This document shows positions 30,830 through 39,598 of a DNA stretch of 64,000 nucleotides, piece after piece; position 1 is the stretch's first letter; every line of letters begins with the position of its first letter. Both the position numbers and the translations under genes were made by a program. Origin of the DNA: Methylobacter sp. (lineage in GTDB: Bacteria; Pseudomonadota; Gammaproteobacteria; Methylococcales; Methylomonadaceae); NCBI GenBank assembly GCA_030699385.1, contig JAUYMY010000007.1, positions 1 to 64,000 of the forward strand, given 5' to 3'. The notes under the pieces were generated by a model. That model worked only from the letters and a program-made list of their open reading frames with translations, was not told the DNA's origin and did no database searches.

Positions 30830-31406
30830 AAATCATCTATTAATTATGCTCATTTTTGGCATGTCGGTTATTCCCTTTTTGATTGCCTGGGGACTAAAAG
30901 AGCATCCCCAGCTGTTAAACGGGCAAACTAATCATGGTCAGTTAATAACGCCGCCCTTGACAACCGAACGCAGTAATTTAAGCGGATTTGATTCGTTTTC
31001 GGCGGAAAATATGTCAGAACTTTCCGGGCACTGGCTGCTGGTCAATGTCATTCCCAATGCAGACTGCAATCAAGTCTGTGTTGACGCTCTGCATAAAACC
31101 AAGCAGTTGCGGCTGATGTTAAATAAGGAATTGCCCCGTACCCGTCGCATCGTCATGGTTTTAACCGAGGTTGCACCGGAAACTGCGAGCACGTGGTGGA
31201 CAGATGACAAGACTCTCATCAGGGTTAAGCCGAATGATGCCGTTATCAAGAAAATTGCCAGCATCAGACAAGGCAATATTCCAGACGGCATGCTGCTGTT
31301 AATGGATCCGTTAGGCAATGTAATGATGCAATATGAGCCGGAATTTGATCCTTACGACGTGAAAAGTGATCTGATGCACCTGTTACGAATCTCACAAATT
31401 GGATAG
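30810..31406 (+). CDS. Predicted oxidase-assembly protein, thioredoxin-like/Sco-like with CxxxC
   Basis: 198 aa, N-terminal TM, LSGHWLLVNVIPNADCNQVC, position between surf1 and ctaA. Confidence 0.6.
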   Translation: MHNQKNKNHLLIMLIFGMSVIPFLIAWGLKEHPQLLNGQTNHGQLITPPLTTERSNLSGFDSFSAENMSELSGHWLLVNVIPNADCNQVCVDALHKTKQLRLMLNKELPRTRRIVMVLTEVAPETASTWWTDDKTLIRVKPNDAVIKKIASIRQGNIPDGMLLLMDPLGNVMMQYEPEFDPYDVKSDLMHLLRISQIG

Positions 31407-33379
31407 TGGAAAATAAAATGTTTAGAAAAATAACTCTCTTTGGCGTTGTTTTAGCCTTAATCGTTATCATCGCAGGTTCATACGTTCGCTTATCGGGTGC
31501 AGGATTCGGTTGCCCGGATTGGCCGGGCTGTTACGGGCAAGCCATCCCTTCCGATTCTGCCGACTTTACCGAGCAGGCCGCTAAGGCATTTCCTGAGCAG
31601 ATTCCAGATATTGCAAAAGCCTGGAAAGAAATGGGGCATCGCTATTTGGCTGCAACTTTGGGCCTGACTATTCTGTTATTGGCGTTGCTGTCATGGCGTC
31701 AACAACAAAATCGCTTGGCAGTCATTTCGGCGGCATTGACCTTGCTGGTTTTGGTTGTTTTGCAAGCCGCTTTAGGCATGTGGGCGGTAAAATTGCAAGT
31801 GATGCCGATTGTGGTCACGGGTCATTTATTACTTGGCATGACGACTTTTTGGTTGCTATTTTGGCTAGCTCTGCGGACAAGTCTGGCGCATTCGCCATCG
31901 CTTTCGCGTTGGAACGGCTTAACGGTGTTTGTCCGTTTTGCTATGGCAGTCCTGTTTTTAGAGATTGTGTTAGGTGGCTGGGTCAGTGCCAATTATGCCG
32001 CTTTAGCCTGTAGCGGTTTTCCGCAATGCAATGGCGTGTGGTGGCCGAAAGCCGATTATCAAGCGGCGCTGAATTTATTGAGCGGATTAAGCACCGGTTA
32101 TACCGGCGTCATCGCATTCGATGCGCAAGTTGCTGCAAATTGGCTGCATCGGGTCGGCGCTTTGGTCAGTTTTATCGTACTGACTGGCTTAATGCTAGCG
32201 GCCACCTCAGGGACTCAGCCGAAAGCGGTACGAAAAGCCGGGTTATGGTTGAGCGCGCTGTTGTTGCTACAAATCGGTTCGGCTATTATCGGCGTCAAGC
32301 TTGGCGCGCCATTATGGGCGGCAGTCGCTCATAATGCCTTTGCTGCGCTGTTAATGTTACCGCTGATTGCGATTAGTTTTTACAGTCGTCAGGCTTATGT
32401 TGAAACTTTACCGGCTGAGACGGAAGTTGTTTCGATACCGCCTGAAGTTGTTGAGCCTGAGTCGGTTTATGCGCGCCTTAAATCACAGTTAAAGCGCACC
32501 CGTTCGGGTCTTAGTGGGGTGCTGGCGCAAATTCCTATCGGTCAAAAAGAAATCGACGAGGATTTGTTGGAAGCGATTGAAGCCCAGTTATTAATGGCTG
32601 ACATAGGCGTTGATGCAACCGCGCAAATTATCAAACGTCTAACTGAAAGCGTTGAGCGGCATCAGCTTAATGATGGCGAGGCCTTAACGGCGGCATTAAA
32701 ACAAGAACTGCTGAGTATGCTGTTGCCTTGTAACCAGAATTTGCATATCCCCAAACAGGACAAACCTTTTGTAATTTTGGTTGTCGGTGTGAACGGGGCC
32801 GGTAAAACCACTACTATCGGCAAGCTGGCCAAGCGTTTGCAGACGCAAGGCCATAGCGTCATGCTGGCGGCTGGCGATACTTTTAGGGCGGCTGCGGTCG
32901 AGCAATTGCAAACTTGGGGCGAGCGCAACAACATCCATGTGGTGGCTCAGCATACCGGCGCAGATTCGGCATCGGTCATTTATGACGGCGTGCAGTCGGC
33001 GCAAGCGAAAGGCATTGATGTGCTGATTGCCGATACCGCAGGACGTTTGCAGACCAAGTCGAACCTGATGGATGAGTTGAAAAAAGTGAAACGGATTATG
33101 GGCAAACTGGATGAAACAGCGCCCCATGAAGTGCTATTAGTCTTGGATGCGGGTACCGGGCAAAATGCTTTGTCGCAGGCTAAGCTGTTTAATGAAACCG
33201 TTGCCTTGACCGGTTTGGTGTTGACCAAGCTTGATGGGACGGCAAAAGGCGGGGTGATTTTTGCGCTGGCCAAACAGTTCGGCATTCCTATTCGTTTTAT
33301 CGGCATAGGCGAAGGCATTGATGATTTGCAGGATTTTGATGCAGAAGCTTTCGTTAATGCTCTGTTTGTTAAAGATTAA
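31406..33379 (+). CDS. Fusion protein: heme A synthase (CtaA/COX15) + SRP receptor FtsY NG domain
   Basis: N-half: CPDWPGC, EMGHRYLA, VVTGHLLLGM, CSGFPQC, WLHRVGA, AVAHNAF. C-half: VVGVNGAGKTTTIGKLAKRL, AAGDTFRAAAVEQL, IADTAGRLQT, LTKLDGTAKGG. One uninterrupted frame. Confidence 0.95.
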   Translation: MENKMFRKITLFGVVLALIVIIAGSYVRLSGAGFGCPDWPGCYGQAIPSDSADFTEQAAKAFPEQIPDIAKAWKEMGHRYLAATLGLTILLLALLSWRQQQNRLAVISAALTLLVLVVLQAALGMWAVKLQVMPIVVTGHLLLGMTTFWLLFWLALRTSLAHSPSLSRWNGLTVFVRFAMAVLFLEIVLGGWVSANYAALACSGFPQCNGVWWPKADYQAALNLLSGLSTGYTGVIAFDAQVAANWLHRVGALVSFIVLTGLMLAATSGTQPKAVRKAGLWLSALLLLQIGSAIIGVKLGAPLWAAVAHNAFAALLMLPLIAISFYSRQAYVETLPAETEVVSIPPEVVEPESVYARLKSQLKRTRSGLSGVLAQIPIGQKEIDEDLLEAIEAQLLMADIGVDATAQIIKRLTESVERHQLNDGEALTAALKQELLSMLLPCNQNLHIPKQDKPFVILVVGVNGAGKTTTIGKLAKRLQTQGHSVMLAAGDTFRAAAVEQLQTWGERNNIHVVAQHTGADSASVIYDGVQSAQAKGIDVLIADTAGRLQTKSNLMDELKKVKRIMGKLDETAPHEVLLVLDAGTGQNALSQAKLFNETVALTGLVLTKLDGTAKGGVIFALAKQFGIPIRFIGIGEGIDDLQDFDAEAFVNALFVKD

Positions 33380-33387
33380 AATAAGCT

Positions 33388-34044
33388 ATGTTACAGTTCG
33401 ATCATGTCAGTATGAGATACCCCGCAGCAGGCGATGTGTTGCGTAATGTCAGTTTTCATTTAGAACGTGGCGAAATGGCGTTTCTGACCGGACATTCAGG
33501 CGCCGGAAAAAGCACGTTATTTAAATTAATTGCGGTCATTGAGCGCTGTAGTCGGGGGCAGGTTTTATTGGATGGAGAAAATCTTAACCAAGTCAAGGAT
33601 AGACGGATTCCTTTCATACGCAGAAAAGTCGGCCTGATTTTTCAGGATTACAAGTTATTACAAGACCGCACTGTTTTTGATAACGTAGCCTTGCCCTTAG
33701 TCATAGCGGGCTATGGTCATCACGAAGTGGCGCGAAGAGTGCGGGCGGCATTGGATAAAGTCGGCCTAAAAAATAAAGAAAAAAAGTACCCCGCCGTGTT
33801 GTCTGGTGGTGAACAACAGCGAGTCGGCATCGCCAGAGCCGTGGTTAACAAGCCGCCGTTAATTGTAGCCGATGAACCTACCGGTAATCTTGATCCTGAG
33901 CTTTCAGCTGAAATTATGCATTTGTTTGAGCAGTTTCAACAAGTTGGAGTCACCGTGTTGATTGCTTCGCATGATATTTCATTGATTACGCAAATGAACC
34001 ATCGGATTTTAAAACTGGATCATGGGCAACTGGTTGCGAGTTAA
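33388..34044 (+). CDS. ftsE: Cell division ATP-binding protein FtsE
   Basis: [43 protein letters not shown]. Confidence 0.97.
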   Translation: MLQFDHVSMRYPAAGDVLRNVSFHLERGEMAFLTGHSGAGKSTLFKLIAVIERCSRGQVLLDGENLNQVKDRRIPFIRRKVGLIFQDYKLLQDRTVFDNVALPLVIAGYGHHEVARRVRAALDKVGLKNKEKKYPAVLSGGEQQRVGIARAVVNKPPLIVADEPTGNLDPELSAEIMHLFEQFQQVGVTVLIASHDISLITQMNHRILKLDHGQLVAS

Positions 34045-35040
34045 ATGATGAAACGCGTTAATAGAAAGGAAAATAAGCAGGAGCGTTGGCAAACTAAACG
34101 AGCTGGCGGCGATTTTGTCGATAAACTTTATGCTTATCGCAATCTTCATGCACATGCTTTGTTTTCAAGTCTAGGACGTCTGGTTGCATCACGATTTTCT
34201 TCGGCAATGACCATTGTCGTTTTGGCCATTGCCATTTCACTCTCCAGCGGATTTTATATTCTAGTGGCTAACCTTCAGCAGTTGGCAGGCAATCTGGAAG
34301 CGAGTAACCAAATTTCATTGTTTCTTAAAGATGAGGTTTCAGAGGCAAGGGCGAATAAGTTTGCCGATTCTATCAGGAAAAACCCTGATATTCAGGATGT
34401 TAAACTGATTACCAAGGAGCAGGCGCTGGCAGAATTTCAAGCGTACAGCGGCTTTTCCGAAGCGGTCAAGGCATTGAAAAAAAACCCGTTACCCGCCGTG
34501 ATTCAAGTGTTGCCGAAAAACGCATTTGAAAATGAGCAAGCATTAGAGGTTTTACTGGATGATTTTAAGCGCACCGCAGAAGTTGATTTTGCCCAAATGG
34601 ATATGCAATGGGTTAAGCGCTTACAGTCCATTATGGAATTGGCGCGGCGCGGCGTTACTTTATTAAGCCTGTTGCTGGGTATTGGCGTGTTATTTATTAC
34701 CGCGAATACCATACGCTTGGAATTGCATAACCGCCGAGATGAAGTGGTTATCGCTAAATTAGTCGGTGCGACGAATGGCTTTATTTGCCGGCCATTTTTA
34801 TACAGCGGTTTTTGGATTGGTTTTTTCTCTGGTGTGATGGCGTGGTTTATTGTCACAATCATCATGTTGTTTTTGAAACAATCTGTCGAAAATCTGTCCA
34901 GACTTTATGATGACAGCTTTCATTTGCTGTTTTTGGGATTTGCCGAAACGTTGTCATTATTGTTTATTTCCTCTGTGCTGGGAATTTTGGGGTCGTGGAT
35001 AGTGCTCCATTTCCAGTTGCGACAATTAAAACCCGAGTAG
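34045..35040 (+). CDS. ftsX: Cell division protein FtsX
   Basis: Four-TM permease, FtsX extracellular domain, follows ftsE. Confidence 0.95.
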   Translation: MMKRVNRKENKQERWQTKRAGGDFVDKLYAYRNLHAHALFSSLGRLVASRFSSAMTIVVLAIAISLSSGFYILVANLQQLAGNLEASNQISLFLKDEVSEARANKFADSIRKNPDIQDVKLITKEQALAEFQAYSGFSEAVKALKKNPLPAVIQVLPKNAFENEQALEVLLDDFKRTAEVDFAQMDMQWVKRLQSIMELARRGVTLLSLLLGIGVLFITANTIRLELHNRRDEVVIAKLVGATNGFICRPFLYSGFWIGFFSGVMAWFIVTIIMLFLKQSVENLSRLYDDSFHLLFLGFAETLSLLFISSVLGILGSWIVLHFQLRQLKPE

Positions 35041-35048
35041 AAAAACTA

Positions 35049-35075
35049 TTAGCACTCTTGTTTGTAGAGTGCTAG
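35049..35075. promoter_or_regulatory. CIRCE element (HrcA operator)
   Basis: TTAGCACTC-N9(ttgtttgta)-GAGTGCTAG; matches TTAGCACTC-N9-GAGTGCTAA at 17/18 positions, 34 bp before rpoH start. Confidence 0.9.
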
Positions 35076-35109
35076 AATCCGAAAAAAACTTCAACAAGGG
35101 GAATCTTCA

Positions 35110-35967
35110 ATGAGTAATGCCTTAGCTTTACCTGTTAATTTATCGGTCGGAACATTTGATGCTTATTTAAATGTCGTCAGGCAAATGCCTAAGTTGACAA
35201 TAGAACAGGAACGCGAATTAGCCTTAAAGTTCAGAGATAGCGGCGATTTAGAAGCGGCCCGCGAATTGGTGATGACTAATTTACGTTTTGTTATTCACGT
35301 TGCCAGAGGCTACAGTGGCTATGGATTGTCCATGCCGGACATTATTCAGGAAGGTAATATTGGCCTGATGAAAGCCGTTAAGCGTTTTGACCCCGATGTT
35401 GGGGTACGTTTGGTTTCTTTCGCGGTACACTGGATTAAGGCCGAAATTCACGAGTATGTGATTAAAAATTGGGGCATCGTCAAAGTTGCCACCACCAAGG
35501 CGCAACGTAAATTGTTTTTTAATTTGCGTAAATCAAAACAGGGCTTAGGCTGGTTATCTAATGACGAGGCTGAAGCGATTGCCAAAGATCTGGATGTCGA
35601 TGTCAGTGCTGTTTATGAAATGGAAAAACGCTTGGGCAGCCGGGATTTATCGTTTGATATGCCGGTTGATGAAGTTGCCGAAGAAACCTACACCGCGCCG
35701 GCCAGCTATCTTCATCAGCATGGCACCGATCCTGCGGTACTGCTGGAAAATTCAGATTGGGTCGGTCATGAGCAGGATTTATTGGCGGACGCCATGGCTG
35801 AGTTAGACGAACGTAGCCTGGATATTCTGTCAAGCCGCTGGTTAGCGGATGAAAAAGCGACATTGCATGAACTTGCTGAACGTTATAGCGTGTCTGCTGA
35901 AAGAATCAGGCAATTGGAGCAAAATGCGATGAAAAAGTTGCGGGCGGCGGTTGAACTGGCCGCTTGA
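35110..35967 (+). CDS. rpoH: RNA polymerase sigma-32 factor RpoH
   Basis: TNLRFVIHVARGYSGYGL, DIIQEGNIGLMKAVKRFDP, RYSVSAERIRQLEQNAMKKLR. Confidence 0.97.
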   Translation: MSNALALPVNLSVGTFDAYLNVVRQMPKLTIEQERELALKFRDSGDLEAARELVMTNLRFVIHVARGYSGYGLSMPDIIQEGNIGLMKAVKRFDPDVGVRLVSFAVHWIKAEIHEYVIKNWGIVKVATTKAQRKLFFNLRKSKQGLGWLSNDEAEAIAKDLDVDVSAVYEMEKRLGSRDLSFDMPVDEVAEETYTAPASYLHQHGTDPAVLLENSDWVGHEQDLLADAMAELDERSLDILSSRWLADEKATLHELAERYSVSAERIRQLEQNAMKKLRAAVELAA

Positions 35968-36019
35968 CCTTTCGACTACTGTTCAGGGTAGGCTTTGATT
36001 TAAGGTCAGGCCTAAAAAC

Positions 36020-36055
36020 AAAAGGCTTAACAATTTAATCGTTAAGCCTTTTTTA
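36020..36055 (+). terminator. Rho-independent terminator after rpoH
   Basis: aaaaggcttaac-aatttaatc-gttaagcctttttt. Confidence 0.88.
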
Positions 36056-36076
36056 TTGCCTTACCGTTTACTCATT

Positions 36077-36313
36077 TTAATCTGCACTGAGTATATCTAA
36101 AACAGCCTGCGCCTGTTTTGCGGTTTCAATACCTAGATTAGTCAGATAGCCGCCGTCATCTTGTGAGATCAGGCCCTTTTCGAACAAACGATGGGTCGCG
36201 GCAATGGTTTCTGGTGTGGCCGTTTTATGTACTTTGATGCCTTCTTGTGTGGTTGCCAGGTTGTAGCGAGCCAGAATATTCAGTTCATCTACAATATTTT
36301 GGGTGTAGGGCAT
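36077..36313 (-). CDS. TIGR02647-like conserved small protein
   Basis: ELNILARYNLATTQEGIKVHKTATPETIAATHRLFEKGLISQDDGGYLT. Confidence 0.7.
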   Translation of the reverse strand: MPYTQNIVDELNILARYNLATTQEGIKVHKTATPETIAATHRLFEKGLISQDDGGYLTNLGIETAKQAQAVLDILSAD

Positions 36314-36361
36314 AGTAAATCCTCATAATTCATTAGTTTTAAAGCGATAGCATAATGCTAT

Positions 36362-37072
36362 TTACGTCGAAGCAGTACTTTTTTTATGCGATTTTCTTCG
36401 TGCAACAATGACACCATCACGGATTGGGTTGATAAAGGCGTCAAATTCGGGGGCATTAAAAATGAGTTGATTGTGTTCAATAATGGCCTCTGTCCAGCCG
36501 GGGAAAATATCAGTGGGATTTTCTACCGCCACCCGGCCGCGCCAAAGTACATTATCGGCAATATACAGCCCGCCTGGGCGAATCCTATCTTTAGCTAGCT
36601 GCCATATTGCTGGATAATCGCCCTTGTCGACATCGTTATAGCAGATGTCGAACAATCCCTCAGTCTGGGCAAAAACATCTTGAGCCATGCCGGCGCGAAA
36701 ATCGATTCTATCCCATAAACCGGCGGCACCGAGGTAATGTTCGGCCTTTTGCTGATTGAGAAAATCGGCATCGGTGCAAATCACTTGCCCTTTAGCGCCT
36801 ACCGCTTTGGCAAACCAATAAGCCGAATAACCATAACCACTGCCAAATTCAAATACCCGTTCGGCATTAATCATTTTGGCTTGGACTTCAAGAAAAGTCC
36901 CCGCTAAGCGGCCAATAATAGGAAAATTGTTTTTTTGTGCCAGCTCTTCCATTTCAGTCAATACCGGATGGTCAGTCTGATGCAGCAAACCGCGCAGGTA
37001 ATGTTCTATTGCCGGATTGACCGGAATCAATACGCCGGGGTTTAAAACAGTCGGGGATTTTATATCGGCCAT
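36362..37072 (-). CDS. Class I SAM-dependent O-methyltransferase (caffeoyl-CoA OMT-like)
   Basis: RVFEFGSGYGYSAYWFA; DVDKGDYPAIWQLAKDRIRPGGLYIADNVLWRGRV. Confidence 0.9.
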   Translation of the reverse strand: MADIKSPTVLNPGVLIPVNPAIEHYLRGLLHQTDHPVLTEMEELAQKNNFPIIGRLAGTFLEVQAKMINAERVFEFGSGYGYSAYWFAKAVGAKGQVICTDADFLNQQKAEHYLGAAGLWDRIDFRAGMAQDVFAQTEGLFDICYNDVDKGDYPAIWQLAKDRIRPGGLYIADNVLWRGRVAVENPTDIFPGWTEAIIEHNQLIFNAPEFDAFINPIRDGVIVARRKSHKKSTAST

Positions 37073-37127
37073 TAGCAGTTTCTCATCAATGATGGTTGTG
37101 GTGAAGCGGACGGGAGTATGCAATAAG

Positions 37128-38123
37128 TTAAAATAGCTCAATTTCATTGGCGATATTATCTTGCTCTGGAATAATCATGTTTTCATACAAAATCACCTGG
37201 TTTCTGCCATTTTCTTTCGCATAATAAAGCGCCTTGTCGGCACAATCCAATTGTGTTGTCGGCATAGAAACGCCATTTATCCGCGTTAAACCAATGCTGA
37301 CCGTGATGCGGCCTACGGTAGGGAAATGGTAATTGGCAACAGCTTCCCGGAAACGATTAAAAATAGTCATAGCCATCTTTTGGCTGGCCAAGTTCAGGAT
37401 GACCACAAATTCTTCGCCACCAAAGCGGAACAGGAAATCATTGTAACGAAAACATTTGCCCATCAGCTGGCTAAAAGTCAGCAGCACTTCGTCGCCATAT
37501 AAATGTCCGAAGTCATCATTAACCCGTTTGAAATGATCAATATCCAATATGGCAATCCACGAGCTTTCCCCTTCAGGATTATCAATGTACCTATAATGCT
37601 CGCAGACTTGTAATAATCGGACATCTAACGATTGTCGGTTAGGTAACTTGGTTAATACATCCCGTTCTTTGGTGTCATGTAATATCACTAAATTTCGATA
37701 AATTAAGCGCAGATTGTCCAATATATTTAGCCTGTTTGGGTCAAATTCACCTTCAATACGAATAGCGCGTTCAGGGCCGCTGCCCCCTCTTATAGAAAAA
37801 ATAACCCAAGTATATAACCCCGCCTCGTCTACAGCGCTAAGATGTAAATCTACTGTATGATTGAGTTTGGAAAACAGAGCGTTATAATTTTCATCGTCAT
37901 TTCTGGAAAAATCCAAGGGGAAGCGTCTGACTAATAACTCGTGAACAGTGGTTGTGTCGCCGATATTTTTTCTTTCGTGCTCATACATTTCATAAGCGCT
38001 TGCATGATCAACTCCGGGCATGTCATCGAGAATCGCTAAAAACGTATGCGTTAATGCTTGGTAATCCTGTTGTGCAGATAACTGAATAGTCCAAGAAAAA
38101 AGCTGCTGTATTGTCAAAGGCAT
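37128..38123 (-). CDS. Diguanylate cyclase (GGDEF)
   Basis: DVLTKLPNRQSL, FRFGGEEFVVILNL, ADKALYYAKENGRNQVI. Confidence 0.93.
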   Translation of the reverse strand: MPLTIQQLFSWTIQLSAQQDYQALTHTFLAILDDMPGVDHASAYEMYEHERKNIGDTTTVHELLVRRFPLDFSRNDDENYNALFSKLNHTVDLHLSAVDEAGLYTWVIFSIRGGSGPERAIRIEGEFDPNRLNILDNLRLIYRNLVILHDTKERDVLTKLPNRQSLDVRLLQVCEHYRYIDNPEGESSWIAILDIDHFKRVNDDFGHLYGDEVLLTFSQLMGKCFRYNDFLFRFGGEEFVVILNLASQKMAMTIFNRFREAVANYHFPTVGRITVSIGLTRINGVSMPTTQLDCADKALYYAKENGRNQVILYENMIIPEQDNIANEIELF

Positions 38124-38561
38124 AAGTATCTACACATCTTTATGTATTTAAAATCAATTTGTTAGTGTTGTGTAGACGGTTTTTAATAAGGATAAACACT
38201 AAGGTGAGATGAGTTTTTACTGTGCAATGCCGCCAATTTTTAGCTATAAATTACGAATAATGTTACAGCAGGGTTTATTGTCTGGCGCCGGGTTATAAAC
38301 AACTGACTGTGCAAATTAAACTAATTATTCTACGCGATCTTTTACCTTCACTCCAAACCCATTTTTTGGGGCAAAGACATGGAATCCTGGCATAAATAGG
38401 TTCAATATTTACGTCATCAACAGCCAGTCAAAAAATTAAAAATACTTTTTAAAGTGAGTATATTCGGTAAAATTGCCGGGCTGGCCGGGATTGGCAATTG
38501 CTTGCTCAGTAACCGCCAATGCGCCTGTCCCATTTTATTCAAGGCAAAAGAACAATAACCC

Positions 38562-39068
38562 ATGACAATACAAGACAAAATTGCGCAATCGATGGAAAGG
38601 CTGATGTATGGCAGTCGCTGGATATTGGCGCCGGTTTATTTCGGGCTGAGTTTGGCATTATTAGCGCTGGCGGTAAAATTCTTTCAGGAGTTTTATCATT
38701 TTTTGCCGCATATACTGGACATGGATGAATCCAGTTTGATTTTAAAAGTGCTGTCGATGATTGACCTGATTTTGGTGGGCAGTCTGATTTTGATTGTGAT
38801 GTTCAGTGGTTATGAAAATTTCGTTTCGCAATTGGACATTGCCGAAGCGACCGAAAAACTCGAATGGCTGGGCAAACACGATTACGGCTCGTTAAAAATG
38901 AAACTGGCATCATCGATTGTTGCCATTTCTTCCATCCATTTGCTGAAAGTATTTATGAACATTGAGGCCACCGATAATGGCAAGCTGATGTGGTATGTCA
39001 TCATTCATTTGACCATGGTGGTGTCCGCGCTGTTAATGGGCTATCTTGAAAAACTGAGTAAACATTAA
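38562..39068 (+). CDS. UPF0114/YqhA family membrane protein
   Basis: [72 protein letters not shown]. Confidence 0.92.
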   Translation: MTIQDKIAQSMERLMYGSRWILAPVYFGLSLALLALAVKFFQEFYHFLPHILDMDESSLILKVLSMIDLILVGSLILIVMFSGYENFVSQLDIAEATEKLEWLGKHDYGSLKMKLASSIVAISSIHLLKVFMNIEATDNGKLMWYVIIHLTMVVSALLMGYLEKLSKH

Positions 39069-39070
39069 TT

Positions 39071-39310
39071 ATGCGCTTAATACTCTTTGGCACCTCGGCT
39101 TGCCATCTTTGCGAACAGGCGGAAATTATCCTTCATCAATGTGTGCAGGCCGGCGCCGATTTGGTGATTGATGCTGTCGATATTGCCGAACAAACACAAT
39201 GGCAGGAACCTTATGCCTTACGCATCCCGGTTTTATATGACCCCGAAACGGGGCGCGATTTGGGTTGGCCGTTTGATGCCGCTCAGATTAAGGCCTTTTT
39301 TATTCGCTAG
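39071..39310 (+). CDS. Glutaredoxin-family protein
   Basis: FGTSACHLCEQAEIIL; LRIPVLYDPETGRDLGWPFD. Confidence 0.85.
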   Translation: MRLILFGTSACHLCEQAEIILHQCVQAGADLVIDAVDIAEQTQWQEPYALRIPVLYDPETGRDLGWPFDAAQIKAFFIR

Positions 39311-39324
39311 TTGATAGGCCTGTT

Positions 39325-39555
39325 ATGAGTCCACATCAATACATCCGTTTCGCGCTTAATCTGTCTTATGATCAATACCTTAGGGTTTATCAAGGCGTCG
39401 CAAAAAATGTGTCGGTGCTCGCCGATGACGGCAGACGCGTTGCTTTTCCGGCTGGCAGGATTCAGCCTTTTTTGACCAAGGACGGTATCAACGGCTATTT
39501 CGAGATGGAATTAACGCCCGAACATAAATTTGTCAGCATCAAAAAAATCCGTTAA
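39325..39555 (+). CDS. DUF2835-like protein
   Basis: YDQYLRVYQGVAKNVSVLADDGRRVAFPAGRIQPFLTKDGINGYFEM. Confidence 0.75.
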   Translation: MSPHQYIRFALNLSYDQYLRVYQGVAKNVSVLADDGRRVAFPAGRIQPFLTKDGINGYFEMELTPEHKFVSIKKIR

Positions 39556-39598
39556 CCAGACGCACTGTTTAACGCCTATTCCACATTGATTAATCAAC

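Noticed and set aside
31406-33379. Interpretation of the CtaA-FtsY ORF as an ORF-finder artefact joining two genes
   Set aside because: Both domains and the acidic linker are in a single frame with no stop, and no ATG start exists near the FtsY boundary in that frame. A sequencing error cannot be fully excluded, so it is listed as a check.
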